NCBI GenBank assembly: GCA_944323205.1
Contig: CALURO010000014.1
Span: 1-51,847 of the forward strand
Length of the DNA: 51,847 bases
Source: an uncultured Mucispirillum sp.
GTDB taxonomy: Bacteria > Chrysiogenota > Deferribacteres > Deferribacterales > Mucispirillaceae
Reading direction: 5' to 3'
This document shows positions 35,267-43,940 of this stretch, in pieces (the first letter of the stretch is position 1; every line of letters starts with the position of its first letter). A model generated the notes under the pieces. That model had not been told where the DNA came from. It did not search any database and worked only from the letters and a program-made list of their open reading frames with translations. The position numbers were made by a program, and so were the translations under genes.

Positions 35267-36898
35267 TTATATTCTAATATATTTTGCTTCAATAATATCA
35301 TCTAAAGCAGCAATTCGTTTTACTACTTCATGTGAAACATTATCATCTACAAGTACAAAAGAAATAGCTTCGCTGCCTTTGCTGCCTACACGGGCAAGAC
35401 CAAAGTTAGCAATGTTTATATTATGTTCACCAAGCAGAGTTGCAACTTTACCAACAATACCTGGACGGTCATTGTTTCTAAAATAGATATAATTGCCGCT
35501 TGCTTCTAAATCAAGTGTATAGTTATCAATAAATAAGATTTTACCGATATTTTCTGCAAAAAGTGTGCCGCCAATAGTAGTTTCTTTGCCGTCACTTGTT
35601 TTAATAGTTAATATGAGTAAATCATTATATTTATCATAATGGTCAGTTTTAGATTCCATTACATGAATATTTCTATCTTTTGCTAAATATGGTGAATTAA
35701 TAAAAGACACAGAATCTTCAAGCACTACTTCTAAAAATCCTTTTAATGCTGCAATTGTAAATGGCTGATAGTTAAATGGTGAATCAAATGTTCTTTCGCC
35801 AAAATCTTCTTCAAATCTTTTACCAACCATAGTAAATCTAATTTCTTCTGGTCTGCCGTTAATAAATTGAGAAGCAAGGCGTCCCATACTTCTAGCAAGC
35901 TCAAAATAACGCTGTAATTCTTCAGGCAGAAGTGATTTCATATAAGGAATATTTACAGCATTAGCATAAGACCTGCCTTCAAGAGCATTAACAATCTGTT
36001 CGCAGATAATAACAGCAACACCTTTTTGACCTTCATGAGTATTTGCACCAATGTGAGGTGTTACAAATATATTTTCAAGTTCTAATAATTTCATACCTTT
36101 TGGAGGTTCATAAGAAAAAACATCTGTTGCAGCAGAGAATAATTTACCACTTTTTACTGCTTCATAAAGAGCATCTTCATCAACTAAACCGCCTCTTGCA
36201 CAGTTAACAAATACAGCACCGTCTTTCATTATATCAAACTGAGGTTTTGCTATCATACCTTTTGTTTCTTCAGTTAATGGTGTGTGTAGAGTAATAACAT
36301 CAGCCTGAGATAATACTTCATCAAGAGAGTTGCATAAAGTAACACCAAGGTTTTCTGCACGGGACTGTTTAACATAAGGATCATAAGCAAGAACTTTCAT
36401 ACCAAATGCTTTACATCTTGTAACAACATTACCGCCAATTCTACCGATACCAACAATACCAAGAGTTTTATCTAAAAGCTGGATACCCATAAATTTCTTT
36501 CTGTTCCATTCACCAGATTTTACTGAACTATTAGCAGTAGGAATTTTACGGCATGCAGCTAATATCATACCCATAGTAAGCTCAACAGCTGCATAAGTAT
36601 TGCCTGTAGGGGCATTCATAACTATAAGACCTTTTTTGCTGGCTGTTTCAATATCTACATTATCAAGACCAACCCCTGCTCTGCCTACGATTTTAAGTTT
36701 ACCAGTATTTTCAAGTAAATCTGCATCTACTGTAGTACCGCTTCTTGTAATAACTGCATCATAATTGCCAATAATAGGTTTTAAATCAGCATTTGAAATC
36801 CCAGCACGGATTTCATAATTAATGTTTTCTGCCTTTTCTAAAATCTCAATACCTTCCTCTGCAATATGGTCAGTAATAAGAACATCAAATTTTTTCAC
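35267..36898 (-). CDS. serA: D-3-phosphoglycerate dehydrogenase
   Basis: 543 residues, the long form. The NAD domain has GIVGIGRIGGNV. The substrate-side residues lie in NCARGGLVDEDAL and the catalytic His in VTPHIGANT. An intervening (ASB) domain follows from about 320, and a C-terminal ACT domain (IYFRNNDRPGIVGKVATLLGEHNINIANF) likely senses serine. It starts serine synthesis from 3-phosphoglycerate. I choose the GTG at 36898, with GAGGTGG six bases upstream, over a TTG four codons earlier that overlaps this site. Confidence 0.95.
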   Translation of the reverse strand: MKKFDVLITDHIAEEGIEILEKAENINYEIRAGISNADLKPIIGNYDAVITRSGTTVDADLLENTGKLKIVGRAGVGLDNVDIETASKKGLIVMNAPTGNTYAAVELTMGMILAACRKIPTANSSVKSGEWNRKKFMGIQLLDKTLGIVGIGRIGGNVVTRCKAFGMKVLAYDPYVKQSRAENLGVTLCNSLDEVLSQADVITLHTPLTEETKGMIAKPQFDIMKDGAVFVNCARGGLVDEDALYEAVKSGKLFSAATDVFSYEPPKGMKLLELENIFVTPHIGANTHEGQKGVAVIICEQIVNALEGRSYANAVNIPYMKSLLPEELQRYFELARSMGRLASQFINGRPEEIRFTMVGKRFEEDFGERTFDSPFNYQPFTIAALKGFLEVVLEDSVSFINSPYLAKDRNIHVMESKTDHYDKYNDLLILTIKTSDGKETTIGGTLFAENIGKILFIDNYTLDLEASGNYIYFRNNDRPGIVGKVATLLGEHNINIANFGLARVGSKGSEAISFVLVDDNVSHEVVKRIAALDDIIEAKYIRI

Positions 36899-37026
36899 AA
36901 TCCACCTCAAAAATAGCTTTAATAATTAAAAGCAAGATAACCATATCAAAATTCTTAAACATAATCAAGAGTAACTATTAATTTTTACAACATTTATGTT
37001 AAAAAAGAAAAAATATGCTTAATTAC

Positions 37027-37055
37027 TTGATATTTTTTTTACGAACATATATACT
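37027..37055 (+). promoter_or_regulatory. Promoter of the hemE-hemH-ubiA-ubiX operon
   Basis: TTGATA (37027-37032), 17 bases, TATACT (37050-37055), 27 bases before the hemE ATG. Confidence 0.65.
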
Positions 37056-37082
37056 TATAAAAAATTTTTTAGGAAGTGTAAT

Positions 37083-38090
37083 ATGGCTTTCAATGACTTA
37101 CTGTTAAAAGCATTAAATAAAGAAAAAACAGAGCGTCCACCAGTATGGCTTATGAGACAGGCTGGCAGATATATGCCAGAATATATGGAAGTGCGAAAAA
37201 AAGTATCATTTTTAGAGTTATGCAAAACTCCAGAGCTTGCATGTGAAGTAACTTTGCAGCCTATTGATATATTAGGTGCTGATGCTGCAATTTTATTTTC
37301 TGATATTTTAATACCTATAGAACCAATTGGGGTAAATTTAAACTTTAACCCTGCCCCAGTTATTTCTAACCCTGTTAGAACTATGGAAGATGTTAACAGG
37401 CTCCGTCCTTTTAATCCAGAAAGTGACGCACCCTTTGTATATAAAACAATAGATTTACTTGTTAAAAAATTAAATGTTCCATTAATTGGTTTTTCTGGCG
37501 CCCCTTTTACTCTTGCATGCTATATGACAGAGGGTGCAGGTTCTAAATCATTTTTAGAAATCCGCAAAATGATGTTAAATACACCAGAAGTTTTCCATTC
37601 CCTTATGAAAAAATTAACTGAAGACACTATAAAATATTTACAAAATCAAGTGCATCACGGCTGTGCTGCTATCCAAATGTTTGATACATGGGCAGGAATT
37701 TTACCACCTGCAGAATATAAAGAGATGGTATTTCCTTATGTAAAAGAAATAAGCGAAAGTATTTCTGCACCATTTATATATTTTGCAAAAGATGGCTCAG
37801 CTTATTTTGACACTATTAAAGACTTAAACTGTGCAGGTATAGGTGTTGACTGGAAAATCAGCTTAAAAGAAGCAAATGCAAGGCTTGGAAATAAATTTAC
37901 TCTACAGGGAAACCTTGACCCTGCCATACTTTTTTCTAATAAAGCAGCTATTAAAAAATATGCAGAAACGGCAATAAGCGAAGGTAAATTATGCCCCGCT
38001 CATATTTTTAATTTAGGTCATGGAATAATGCCTGCAACTCCAGTTGAAAATGTAAAATACTTAATAGATGTTATTAAAGGCTTAGCTTAA
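37083..38090 (+). CDS. hemE: Uroporphyrinogen decarboxylase
   Basis: 335 residues. The signature PPVWLMRQAGRYMPEY (substrate carboxylate binding arginines) lies near residue 20, and GFSGAPFTLACYMTEG in the middle is the second conserved motif. FDTWAGILPPAEY and FNLGHGIMPATPVENV complete the family pattern. It decarboxylates the four acetate groups of uroporphyrinogen III to give coproporphyrinogen. AGGAAG precedes the ATG. First of a tightly packed operon; hemH begins 1 bp after it. Confidence 0.95.
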   Translation: MAFNDLLLKALNKEKTERPPVWLMRQAGRYMPEYMEVRKKVSFLELCKTPELACEVTLQPIDILGADAAILFSDILIPIEPIGVNLNFNPAPVISNPVRTMEDVNRLRPFNPESDAPFVYKTIDLLVKKLNVPLIGFSGAPFTLACYMTEGAGSKSFLEIRKMMLNTPEVFHSLMKKLTEDTIKYLQNQVHHGCAAIQMFDTWAGILPPAEYKEMVFPYVKEISESISAPFIYFAKDGSAYFDTIKDLNCAGIGVDWKISLKEANARLGNKFTLQGNLDPAILFSNKAAIKKYAETAISEGKLCPAHIFNLGHGIMPATPVENVKYLIDVIKGLA

Positions 38091-38091
38091 A

Positions 38092-39057
38092 ATGAAAAAA
38101 GATGTATTATTTATAATGGGTATGGGTGGACCAGATAGTATTGAAGCTATAGAGCCGTTTTTATTTAACCTTTTTTCAGATAAAGATATAATAGACTTTC
38201 GTATGGGTAATATACTGCAAAAGTTTATTGCAAAAAAAATAGCTAAAAAACGCTCTAAAAAGCTGGCACCAGAATATTTAAAAATGGGCTATAATGGTGC
38301 ATCACCACAAAACATAATTCATAGAAAAATATTTAATGCACTTGAAAAACATTATACAGAAACAACAGGAAGAAACTTAACTGTTATAGAGGCCAACTGC
38401 TACTATCACCCGTTTTTTGAAGAAGCGCTCAATGTGCTTAAAAATACAGAGTGTGAAAAAGTAATCTTTACAACAGTTTATCCACAGTATTCTTTTACCA
38501 CTGTAAAAGCATGCTTTAACAGGCTTGCAAAACTGTATAATATAACAGGCGATAATAAATATAAAAAAGTAGTAATACCATACTGGTATGAAAATGAAAA
38601 ATACTGCTCTGCAATATCAAAAAGAATATCAGCAGCAGCAAAAAAATTAAATAAAAATATAGAAGACTGCCACATACTTTATTCTGCTCATTCTGTGCCA
38701 TTAAGCTATGTAGAAAAAGGTGACCCTTACCCAGAACATGTAAGACATCATGTTGATATTATAAATAAAATAACAGGTATAAAATCATTTGAAATAGCTT
38801 ATCAAAGTAAAGTAGGCCCTGTAAAATGGCTGAAACCTACAATGATAGAAACACTTGAAAGCTATAAAGAAAAAAATATTGATAATATAATTATTGTTCC
38901 TATATCTTTTATTTCTGACCATATAGAAACATTAATAGAGCTTGATGAACAGCTAATACCAATATTAAAAAATGCAGGCAAAAATATAGTGCGGATAGAA
39001 AGTTTAAATGACAGCCCAGATTTTATTGAAGCCTTAAGCAATATTATTACTATTTAA
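38092..39057 (+). CDS. hemH: Ferrochelatase
   Basis: 321 residues. The metal/porphyrin site residues are His200 in ILYSAHSVPLSY and Glu279 in SFISDHIETLIELDEQ, with YQSKVGPVKWLKPT between them, all typical of HemH. The N-terminal FIMGMGGPDSIEAIEPFLFNLFSD is also standard. It inserts iron into the porphyrin as the last step of protohaem synthesis (or coproporphyrin in the alternative route, not decided here). The start codon follows the hemE stop directly. Confidence 0.93.
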   Translation: MKKDVLFIMGMGGPDSIEAIEPFLFNLFSDKDIIDFRMGNILQKFIAKKIAKKRSKKLAPEYLKMGYNGASPQNIIHRKIFNALEKHYTETTGRNLTVIEANCYYHPFFEEALNVLKNTECEKVIFTTVYPQYSFTTVKACFNRLAKLYNITGDNKYKKVVIPYWYENEKYCSAISKRISAAAKKLNKNIEDCHILYSAHSVPLSYVEKGDPYPEHVRHHVDIINKITGIKSFEIAYQSKVGPVKWLKPTMIETLESYKEKNIDNIIIVPISFISDHIETLIELDEQLIPILKNAGKNIVRIESLNDSPDFIEALSNIITI

Positions 39058-39071
39058 TTTTGGAGCATTTA

Positions 39072-39926
39072 ATGAAAAGTTTTTTTGCTTTTATAAAAAT
39101 GATAAAACTAGAACACTCTCTTTTTGCGCTGCCTTTTGCATTTGTTGGTATGATATTAGCAGCAAACGGACTTCCTTCATGGAATGTAATATTATGGGTA
39201 GTTGTTGCAATGGTTGGGGCAAGAAGTGCGGCTATGGGTGTAAATAGGTATGCAGATGCTGAAATAGATGCTAGAAACCCCCGCACAGCTTCAAGGGAGA
39301 TTCCATCTGGCAATATTTCTAAAAAATCTACACTATTTTATATATTATTAAGTTTAGCAGTTTATTTTTTAGCTGCATTTATGCTTAACAGATTAACAGC
39401 AATACTCTCCCCTATTCCTGTATTAATATTTATATTATATGCTTATGCAAAAAGGTTTACAAACTTCTGCCATGTAATTTTAGGCATAGCTTTAGGGCTT
39501 GCTCCAATATGTGCATGGATTGCTGTAACCGGAAGCATAGATACAGCGCCTTTTATATTAGGTGGTGCAGTAATATTATGGGTAGCTGGCTTTGATATAT
39601 TATATGCTATTCAAGATATAGAATATGACAGAAAAGAAGGACTGCATTCTATCCCTGCAGTTTTTGGGACAGGCGGCTCTTTGATTATAGCAAGAATTTT
39701 ACATTTTGCTGCTATCTGCTTATTTATATCATTAATGGCTTTTACTAATTTAGGATATATTTATTTAGCAGGTGTGCTTTTATCTGGAGCATTAATGGCT
39801 TATGAGCACAGCTTAGTATCAAAAGATGATTTATCAAAACTAAATATGGCTTTTTTTAATATGAATGCTTATATTAGTATTACAATTATGATTTTTACTA
39901 TTATAGATATATGGGTAGGTAAATAA
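39072..39926 (+). CDS. ubiA: UbiA-family aromatic prenyltransferase
   Basis: 284 residues with about eight to nine helices. Two Asp-rich motifs are present: NRYADAEIDARNPRT (NxxxDxxxD) and AIQDIEYDRKEGL (DxxxDxxxD). It attaches a polyprenyl chain to an aromatic acid. With UbiX next door and no ubiquinone-specific genes seen, it may act in menaquinone synthesis, for example the MqnP step of the futalosine route. That choice is inference. The start is the ATG with GGAG eight bases upstream; the last base of its stop is the first base of ubiX's ATG. Confidence 0.9.
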   Translation: MKSFFAFIKMIKLEHSLFALPFAFVGMILAANGLPSWNVILWVVVAMVGARSAAMGVNRYADAEIDARNPRTASREIPSGNISKKSTLFYILLSLAVYFLAAFMLNRLTAILSPIPVLIFILYAYAKRFTNFCHVILGIALGLAPICAWIAVTGSIDTAPFILGGAVILWVAGFDILYAIQDIEYDRKEGLHSIPAVFGTGGSLIIARILHFAAICLFISLMAFTNLGYIYLAGVLLSGALMAYEHSLVSKDDLSKLNMAFFNMNAYISITIMIFTIIDIWVGK

Positions 39927-40504
39927 TGAAACGCTCATTTGTAGCATTAACTGGAGCAAGTGGTATTCTTTACGGCTTTGGTATAATAAAGGCTCTGCAA
40001 AAGGCAGGCTATGAAGTGCATACTGCAGCAGCTAATGAAGCTTTAGCAAATGCTCAGGCAGAAACTGGTATTACTTATAAAAACATTGAAGATATGTATA
40101 AATCTAATGGTATAGAAAATATTATAATACATAACAATAATGATTTAAGTGCGTCTGTTTCAAGCGGCTCATTTAAAGTGGAGCATTATATTATAGCTCC
40201 AGCATCTATGGGGTTTGTGGGCAGATGTGCAAATGGTATAAGTGCATCATTAATAGAAAGATGTGCCGATGTGGCTTTAAAAGAAAGGCGTCCGTTAGTT
40301 GTGCTTTTTAGAGAAATGCCACTATCTACTATACATTTAGAAAATCTTACAAGGCTTTCCCAGTCTGGTGCAATATTAATGCCTGCTGCTCCCGGCTTTT
40401 ATAACAAGCCAGAAACTATTGATGATTTAGTTAATTTTGTAACTGGTAAAGTGCTTGATGTTTTAGGAATAGATAATAACTGCTATAAACGGTGGAAAAA
40501 TTGA
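39926..40504 (+). CDS. ubiX: Flavin prenyltransferase UbiX
   Basis: 192 residues, the usual length. TGASGILYG (flavin phosphate loop), SVSSGSFKVEHYIIAPASMGFVGR in parts, and VVLFREMPLSTIHLENLTRLSQSG match UbiX throughout, and the C-terminal LMPAAPGFYNKP is diagnostic. It prenylates FMN to make the cofactor of UbiD-type decarboxylases, which act after the UbiA-family step. No UbiD is in the window. It overlaps ubiA by one base and the next gene by four. Confidence 0.95.
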   Translation: MKRSFVALTGASGILYGFGIIKALQKAGYEVHTAAANEALANAQAETGITYKNIEDMYKSNGIENIIIHNNNDLSASVSSGSFKVEHYIIAPASMGFVGRCANGISASLIERCADVALKERRPLVVLFREMPLSTIHLENLTRLSQSGAILMPAAPGFYNKPETIDDLVNFVTGKVLDVLGIDNNCYKRWKN

Positions 40505-40962
40505 GAATACTTTGTGCAGAATGTTTTAACCAGATAGTAGATATAAAAAAAGGTAATGCAGTATGCTCATGCTGTGGAGCTGAATATAATATTGCAGAAA
40601 AAAGTACTCAGTTTAAAGTCCGCTTATCTGGCGGGTTTATAAAAACAAAACTTTCTTATGATGATGTTGTTTTAGGGATAAAGACAGGCTCTATTGTAGC
40701 AGGGGATTATATTGCAAGTATAGATGGCCCGTGGATACATGTTTATGATTCATCTTTTGAATATTACTTCAAAAAAATAGATGAACAGGATAACAGAAGT
40801 GGCATAATTTTATATAAAAAAAAGAAGAAGAAATTATCAGTTATTAATATGCTTGTATTTCTGCTTATAATTTCTATTGCAATTAATTTTACATTGATTG
40901 TATTATTATATATGATGAATAACAGGATAACTAATTTAGTAGGTCAAATAACAGGAGGCTGA
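40501..40962 (+). CDS. Zinc-ribbon protein with a C-terminal membrane anchor, unknown function
   Basis: About 153 residues. The N-terminus has two CxxC pairs (LCAECFNQ and VCSCCGAEY), a zinc ribbon. The middle (DDVVLGIKTGSIVAGDYIASIDGPWIHVYD) resembles a GYF_2-type or similar small beta domain, though weakly. A Lys-rich stretch leads into one membrane helix (INMLVFLLIISIAINFTLIVLLYMM). The start is probably TTG at 40501, overlapping the ubiX stop as TTGA with GGTGG upstream; a GTG three codons earlier is the alternative. It likely depends on translational coupling with ubiX. Confidence 0.7.
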   Translation: MRILCAECFNQIVDIKKGNAVCSCCGAEYNIAEKSTQFKVRLSGGFIKTKLSYDDVVLGIKTGSIVAGDYIASIDGPWIHVYDSSFEYYFKKIDEQDNRSGIILYKKKKKKLSVINMLVFLLIISIAINFTLIVLLYMMNNRITNLVGQITGG

Positions 40963-40964
40963 TT

Positions 40965-41351
40965 ATGGATAAATCTGAAGGAAAAGACTGGTTTGCAAAA
41001 ACACTTAATAATGTTACAGAAGAAACAGCAAAAGTTTACAAAATTTCTAAATTAAAGTTAGAAATCAATTCTTTTAATAAAACTTATAACGAGAAAATGC
41101 ATAAAATAAGCAAGCGTCTTCTGAAACTTATACAACAGGGCGAAATAGATGCATCTCTTTTTGAACCAGAATATAGCTCTATTATACAGATTTCTGAAAA
41201 GATAGAAGAAATGGAAGCAGAAGTTGAAGCTATTAAAGGCAACTTAAAATTTGGATTTGGTAAAAAGAAATCTGATAGTGAAAACGAAAATATTGTAGAT
41301 GTTAAACCAGAAACTGTTGAAAATGATGAGAAAAAAGAGGATAATAAATAA
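40965..41351 (+). CDS. Small coiled-coil protein, unknown function
   Basis: 128 residues, very charged. A helical centre (SKLKLEINSFNKTYNEKMHKISKRLLKLI and ISEKIEEMEAEVEAIKGNL) and an acidic disordered tail (SDSENENIVDVKPETVENDEKK). No signal peptide, membrane helix or known motif. GGAGG precedes the ATG, two bases after the zinc-ribbon gene. The lipoprotein gene begins inside its last codons. It probably works with these neighbours. Confidence 0.65.
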   Translation: MDKSEGKDWFAKTLNNVTEETAKVYKISKLKLEINSFNKTYNEKMHKISKRLLKLIQQGEIDASLFEPEYSSIIQISEKIEEMEAEVEAIKGNLKFGFGKKKSDSENENIVDVKPETVENDEKKEDNK

Positions 41352-41790
41352 TTATATTATTATACTGCTGATATTGATTATAACAGGCTGTTCAGGAACA
41401 TTATTTGGCTATGATGAGCTGGATAGTCTGTATAAAAATAATATCAGCAATGTAGATATAAGTGTATATTATAATACAGTAGATGGTCATATTACTGCTG
41501 TAGTTAAAAATGTAAGCAGTACATTTATGACAAACTTAAATATGTCTATGGAGTGTGAGTATGATAATGGTGATATTATAACAGATATCCACTCTCTAAG
41601 TAACTTGAAAACATATTTTTATAAAAATGTAGTATTTCAAATAGATTATGATAAATGTAAAAGTTTGATATTAAAATATATTTATTACCCGCAGGAAGAT
41701 GGTGGGTTTATGTATACAGACAGGTTTGGCACATATCCTATGCCTGTTGAAAATAATATACCTGTTGATGGTGCATTAATAATAAAGTAA
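41323..41790 (+). CDS. Small lipoprotein, unknown function
   Basis: 155 residues. A basic start (MMRKKRIINN) leads to a hydrophobic run and the lipobox IITGC, so the mature protein begins with a lipidated Cys at about residue 23. The rest (VDISVYYNTVDGHITAVVKNVSS... then YIYYPQEDGGFMYTDRFGTYP) looks like one beta-sandwich domain. The start lies within the preceding gene with no clear ribosome binding site, so the exact ATG (41323 or 41326) is uncertain. Same transcript as the zinc-ribbon and coiled-coil genes. Confidence 0.7.
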   Translation: MMRKKRIINNYIIILLILIITGCSGTLFGYDELDSLYKNNISNVDISVYYNTVDGHITAVVKNVSSTFMTNLNMSMECEYDNGDIITDIHSLSNLKTYFYKNVVFQIDYDKCKSLILKYIYYPQEDGGFMYTDRFGTYPMPVENNIPVDGALIIK

Positions 41791-41804
41791 TTTAAGGGGC
41801 AGTT

Positions 41805-42017
41805 ATGGTTAAAAGAATCAATAATGAAAAAGAGTTTTTAAAAGCATTAAACAGAGTTGATGAATTAATGTTTCATGCAGTTCCGGGCACTGCTGAAGGT
41901 GATGAGCTTGAGCAGCTTTCTAAAATGATAGAAGAATATGAAAATAGAAATGCTATTGTTATGAGCCAGTCAAAAGTTGGTCATGAAGATATTATCACTT
42001 CTAAATATAAAAAATAA
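41805..42017 (+). CDS. Small protein resembling the N-terminal linker of HigA-type antitoxins, without HTH
   Basis: 70 residues. NNEKEFLKALNRVDELMFHAVPGTAEGDELEQLSKMIEEYE follows the pattern seen at the N-terminus of HigA/XRE antitoxins of the type that starts with a helical region and PGTPEGDELE. The HTH domain that normally follows is missing and the protein ends after 20 more residues with no interruption visible. AAGGGG precedes the ATG. No HigB-like toxin gene is adjacent. It ends the ubiX-side gene string. Confidence 0.6.
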   Translation: MVKRINNEKEFLKALNRVDELMFHAVPGTAEGDELEQLSKMIEEYENRNAIVMSQSKVGHEDIITSKYKK

Positions 42018-42130
42018 AACTTTTTAACAGTAAATATTAACTTAGCAGTATTTTTTTATATATCTTAACAGGTTTATAATAATAAATTTCATAAATATAG
42101 TAAAATCTTTCAATTAAGATAAAATATATC

Positions 42131-42159
42131 TTGAAAGAAATTAAACAATATAATACTAT
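42131..42159 (+). promoter_or_regulatory. Putative promoter of the flavodoxin-like gene, possibly leaderless
   Basis: TTGAAA (42131-42136), 17 bases, TACTAT (42154-42159), seven bases before the ATG at 42167. No ribosome binding site is seen before that ATG. Confidence 0.4.
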
Positions 42160-42166
42160 ACTTATT

Positions 42167-42703
42167 ATGAGTATAGTAATTATTAATGCAAGCCCTAGAA
42201 AAAGTGGCAATTCAACATTTATAGCTGAGAGTTTAAAGGAAAAATATGGAAGTGCTTGTCAGGTAATTAACCTTAGAGAGCTTAATATTAAACCATGCAC
42301 TGCCTGTCGCTCGTGTAAAATAAATAACAGCCTTTGTGTTATTAAAGATGATATTTCAGAGCTTTATCCTGCACTTTTATCAGCTGATAAAATTATTCTA
42401 ATTTCTCCAAATATTATGGGTTTTATTTCAAGCCTTGCTAAAATTTTAACAGACAGATTTTACTGTTTAAAAACAGCAGAGCGTAAAACTAAATTTGAAG
42501 AAGGCAAAAAAATGTTTTTTATATTAACACAAGGTGCAGCAGACAGAAGCCATGGTGATATGGCTGCTAACTGGGCAAAAAGGTTTTTTGAGCAGTATGG
42601 CTTAAAAACATTTACTATGGTTATACCAAACTGTGCCTATGATAATACTGACGGTGTAAAAATAAAACTTGATGAAATAAAAATGAATGTATCAATGTTT
42701 TAA
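42167..42703 (+). CDS. NADPH-dependent FMN reductase / flavodoxin-fold iron-sulfur flavoprotein-like protein
   Basis: 178 residues. The FMN phosphate loop is INASPRKSGNSTFIAESL. A cysteine cluster, CTACRSCKINNSLC at about 44-57, matches the iron-sulfur flavoprotein group in placement and may bind a cluster or serve as redox thiols. PNIMGFISSLAKILTDRF follows. It probably reduces small molecules with FMN. The ATG at 42167 gives the family N-terminus. The aldolase gene starts 18 bp later with its own strong ribosome binding site. Confidence 0.82.
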   Translation: MSIVIINASPRKSGNSTFIAESLKEKYGSACQVINLRELNIKPCTACRSCKINNSLCVIKDDISELYPALLSADKIILISPNIMGFISSLAKILTDRFYCLKTAERKTKFEEGKKMFFILTQGAADRSHGDMAANWAKRFFEQYGLKTFTMVIPNCAYDNTDGVKIKLDEIKMNVSMF

Positions 42704-42721
42704 TTAAAGGAGGATACTCTA

Positions 42722-43699
42722 ATGGCAGTTTCTTACAAAGAATTAGGTCTTGTAAACACAAAAGCAATGTTTGCAGACGCTATGAAAAATGGTTATGCAG
42801 TTCCTGCATACAACTTTAATAATCTGGAGCAGATTCAAGCAATTATTCAGGCTTGCGCTGAAACAAAATCTCCAGTTATCCTACAGGTTTCAAAAGGTGC
42901 AAGGAACTATGCAAATGCAACAATCCTGCGATATTTAGCAGTTGGTGCAGTAGAATATGCTAAAGAATTAGGCTGCAGTATACCTATAGCATTACACTTA
43001 GACCATGGCGACAGCTATGAACTTTGTGTTGACTGTATAGAAAAAGGTTTCTCATCAGTTATGATTGACGGCTCTCACCTGCCCTATGAAGAAAATGTTG
43101 CATTAACTAAAAAAGTTGTTGATTATGCTCATCAATTTGATGTTACTGTTGAGGGGGAATTAGGTGTGCTTGCAGGTATAGAAGATGAAGTACAAAGCGA
43201 ACATTCCCACTATACAGATCCAGAACAAGTGGAAGATTTTGTTAAACGCACAGGTGTAGATTCTCTTGCAATATCTATAGGTACTTCACATGGTGCATAT
43301 AAATTTAAAGTAAAACCGGGCGAAAGTGTACCACCACTTCGTTTTGACATATTAGAAGAATGCGAAAAAAGACTGCCAAACTTCCCTATTGTTTTACATG
43401 GTGCTTCATCTGTTCTTCCAGAATATGTTGAATTAATTAATAAATATGGCGGTAAAATGGAAAATGCAGTTGGTGTGCCTGAAGACCAGTTGAGAAAAGC
43501 TGCTAAATCTGCAGTATGTAAAATTAATATTGACTCAGACGGCCGTCTTGCATTTACTGCAAAAGTAAGAGAAACACTTGCTCTGCAGCCAAGTGAGTTT
43601 GACCCTAGAAAATATTTAGGCAATGCTAGAAGCGAACTTGTTAAAGCATATAAAGCTAAAAATGAAAATGTTTTAGGCAGTGCAAATAGAGTTAAATAA
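42722..43699 (+). CDS. fba: Class II fructose-bisphosphate aldolase
   Basis: 325 residues. Metal and substrate residues are in ALHLDHGDSYE (HxDH), VEGELGVLAG, AISIGTSHGAYKF and PIVLHGASSV, followed by CKINIDSDGRLAF. These are the hallmarks of zinc-dependent class II aldolases. It splits or forms fructose 1,6-bisphosphate in glycolysis or gluconeogenesis. AAAGGAGG is an excellent ribosome binding site. A terminator follows at 43706. Confidence 0.95.
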   Translation: MAVSYKELGLVNTKAMFADAMKNGYAVPAYNFNNLEQIQAIIQACAETKSPVILQVSKGARNYANATILRYLAVGAVEYAKELGCSIPIALHLDHGDSYELCVDCIEKGFSSVMIDGSHLPYEENVALTKKVVDYAHQFDVTVEGELGVLAGIEDEVQSEHSHYTDPEQVEDFVKRTGVDSLAISIGTSHGAYKFKVKPGESVPPLRFDILEECEKRLPNFPIVLHGASSVLPEYVELINKYGGKMENAVGVPEDQLRKAAKSAVCKINIDSDGRLAFTAKVRETLALQPSEFDPRKYLGNARSELVKAYKAKNENVLGSANRVK

Positions 43700-43705
43700 A
43701 CATAT

Positions 43706-43739
43706 ATGCAGAATGGGAAGTAATATTCCCGTTCTGTAT
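43706..43739 (+). terminator. Terminator hairpin after the aldolase gene
   Basis: ATGCAGAATGGGAA pairs with TTCCCGTTCTGTAT (14 bp, two G-U) around a short loop, seven bases after the stop codon. The T run behind it is weak. Confidence 0.6.
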
Positions 43740-43885
43740 TCATTAATCTTATATATCATACACATAACTATCCATTAATCATAAAAACTTTAAATATTAA
43801 TTATAATCTATTTCCAAAAATTTTATCAGCAGAGAAATTAAAATTTCATGGTATTTAAATATAGAGAATATTATAAATAAGAAAT

Positions 43886-43921
43886 TGATTTATGTATGAT
43901 ATTTAAACCATACATAAATCA
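43886..43921. terminator. Perfect 13-bp inverted repeat, possible terminator of the TSUP gene
   Basis: TGATTTATGTATG and CATACATAAATCA flank a 10-base loop. It lies 20 bases past the stop of the minus-strand permease and is followed on that strand by ATTTCTTATTT. The stem is AT-rich, so it could instead be a protein-binding site. The rest of 43740-43940 shows no gene. Confidence 0.45.
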
Positions 43922-43940
43922 TATAAAAGATAACTTTTTA

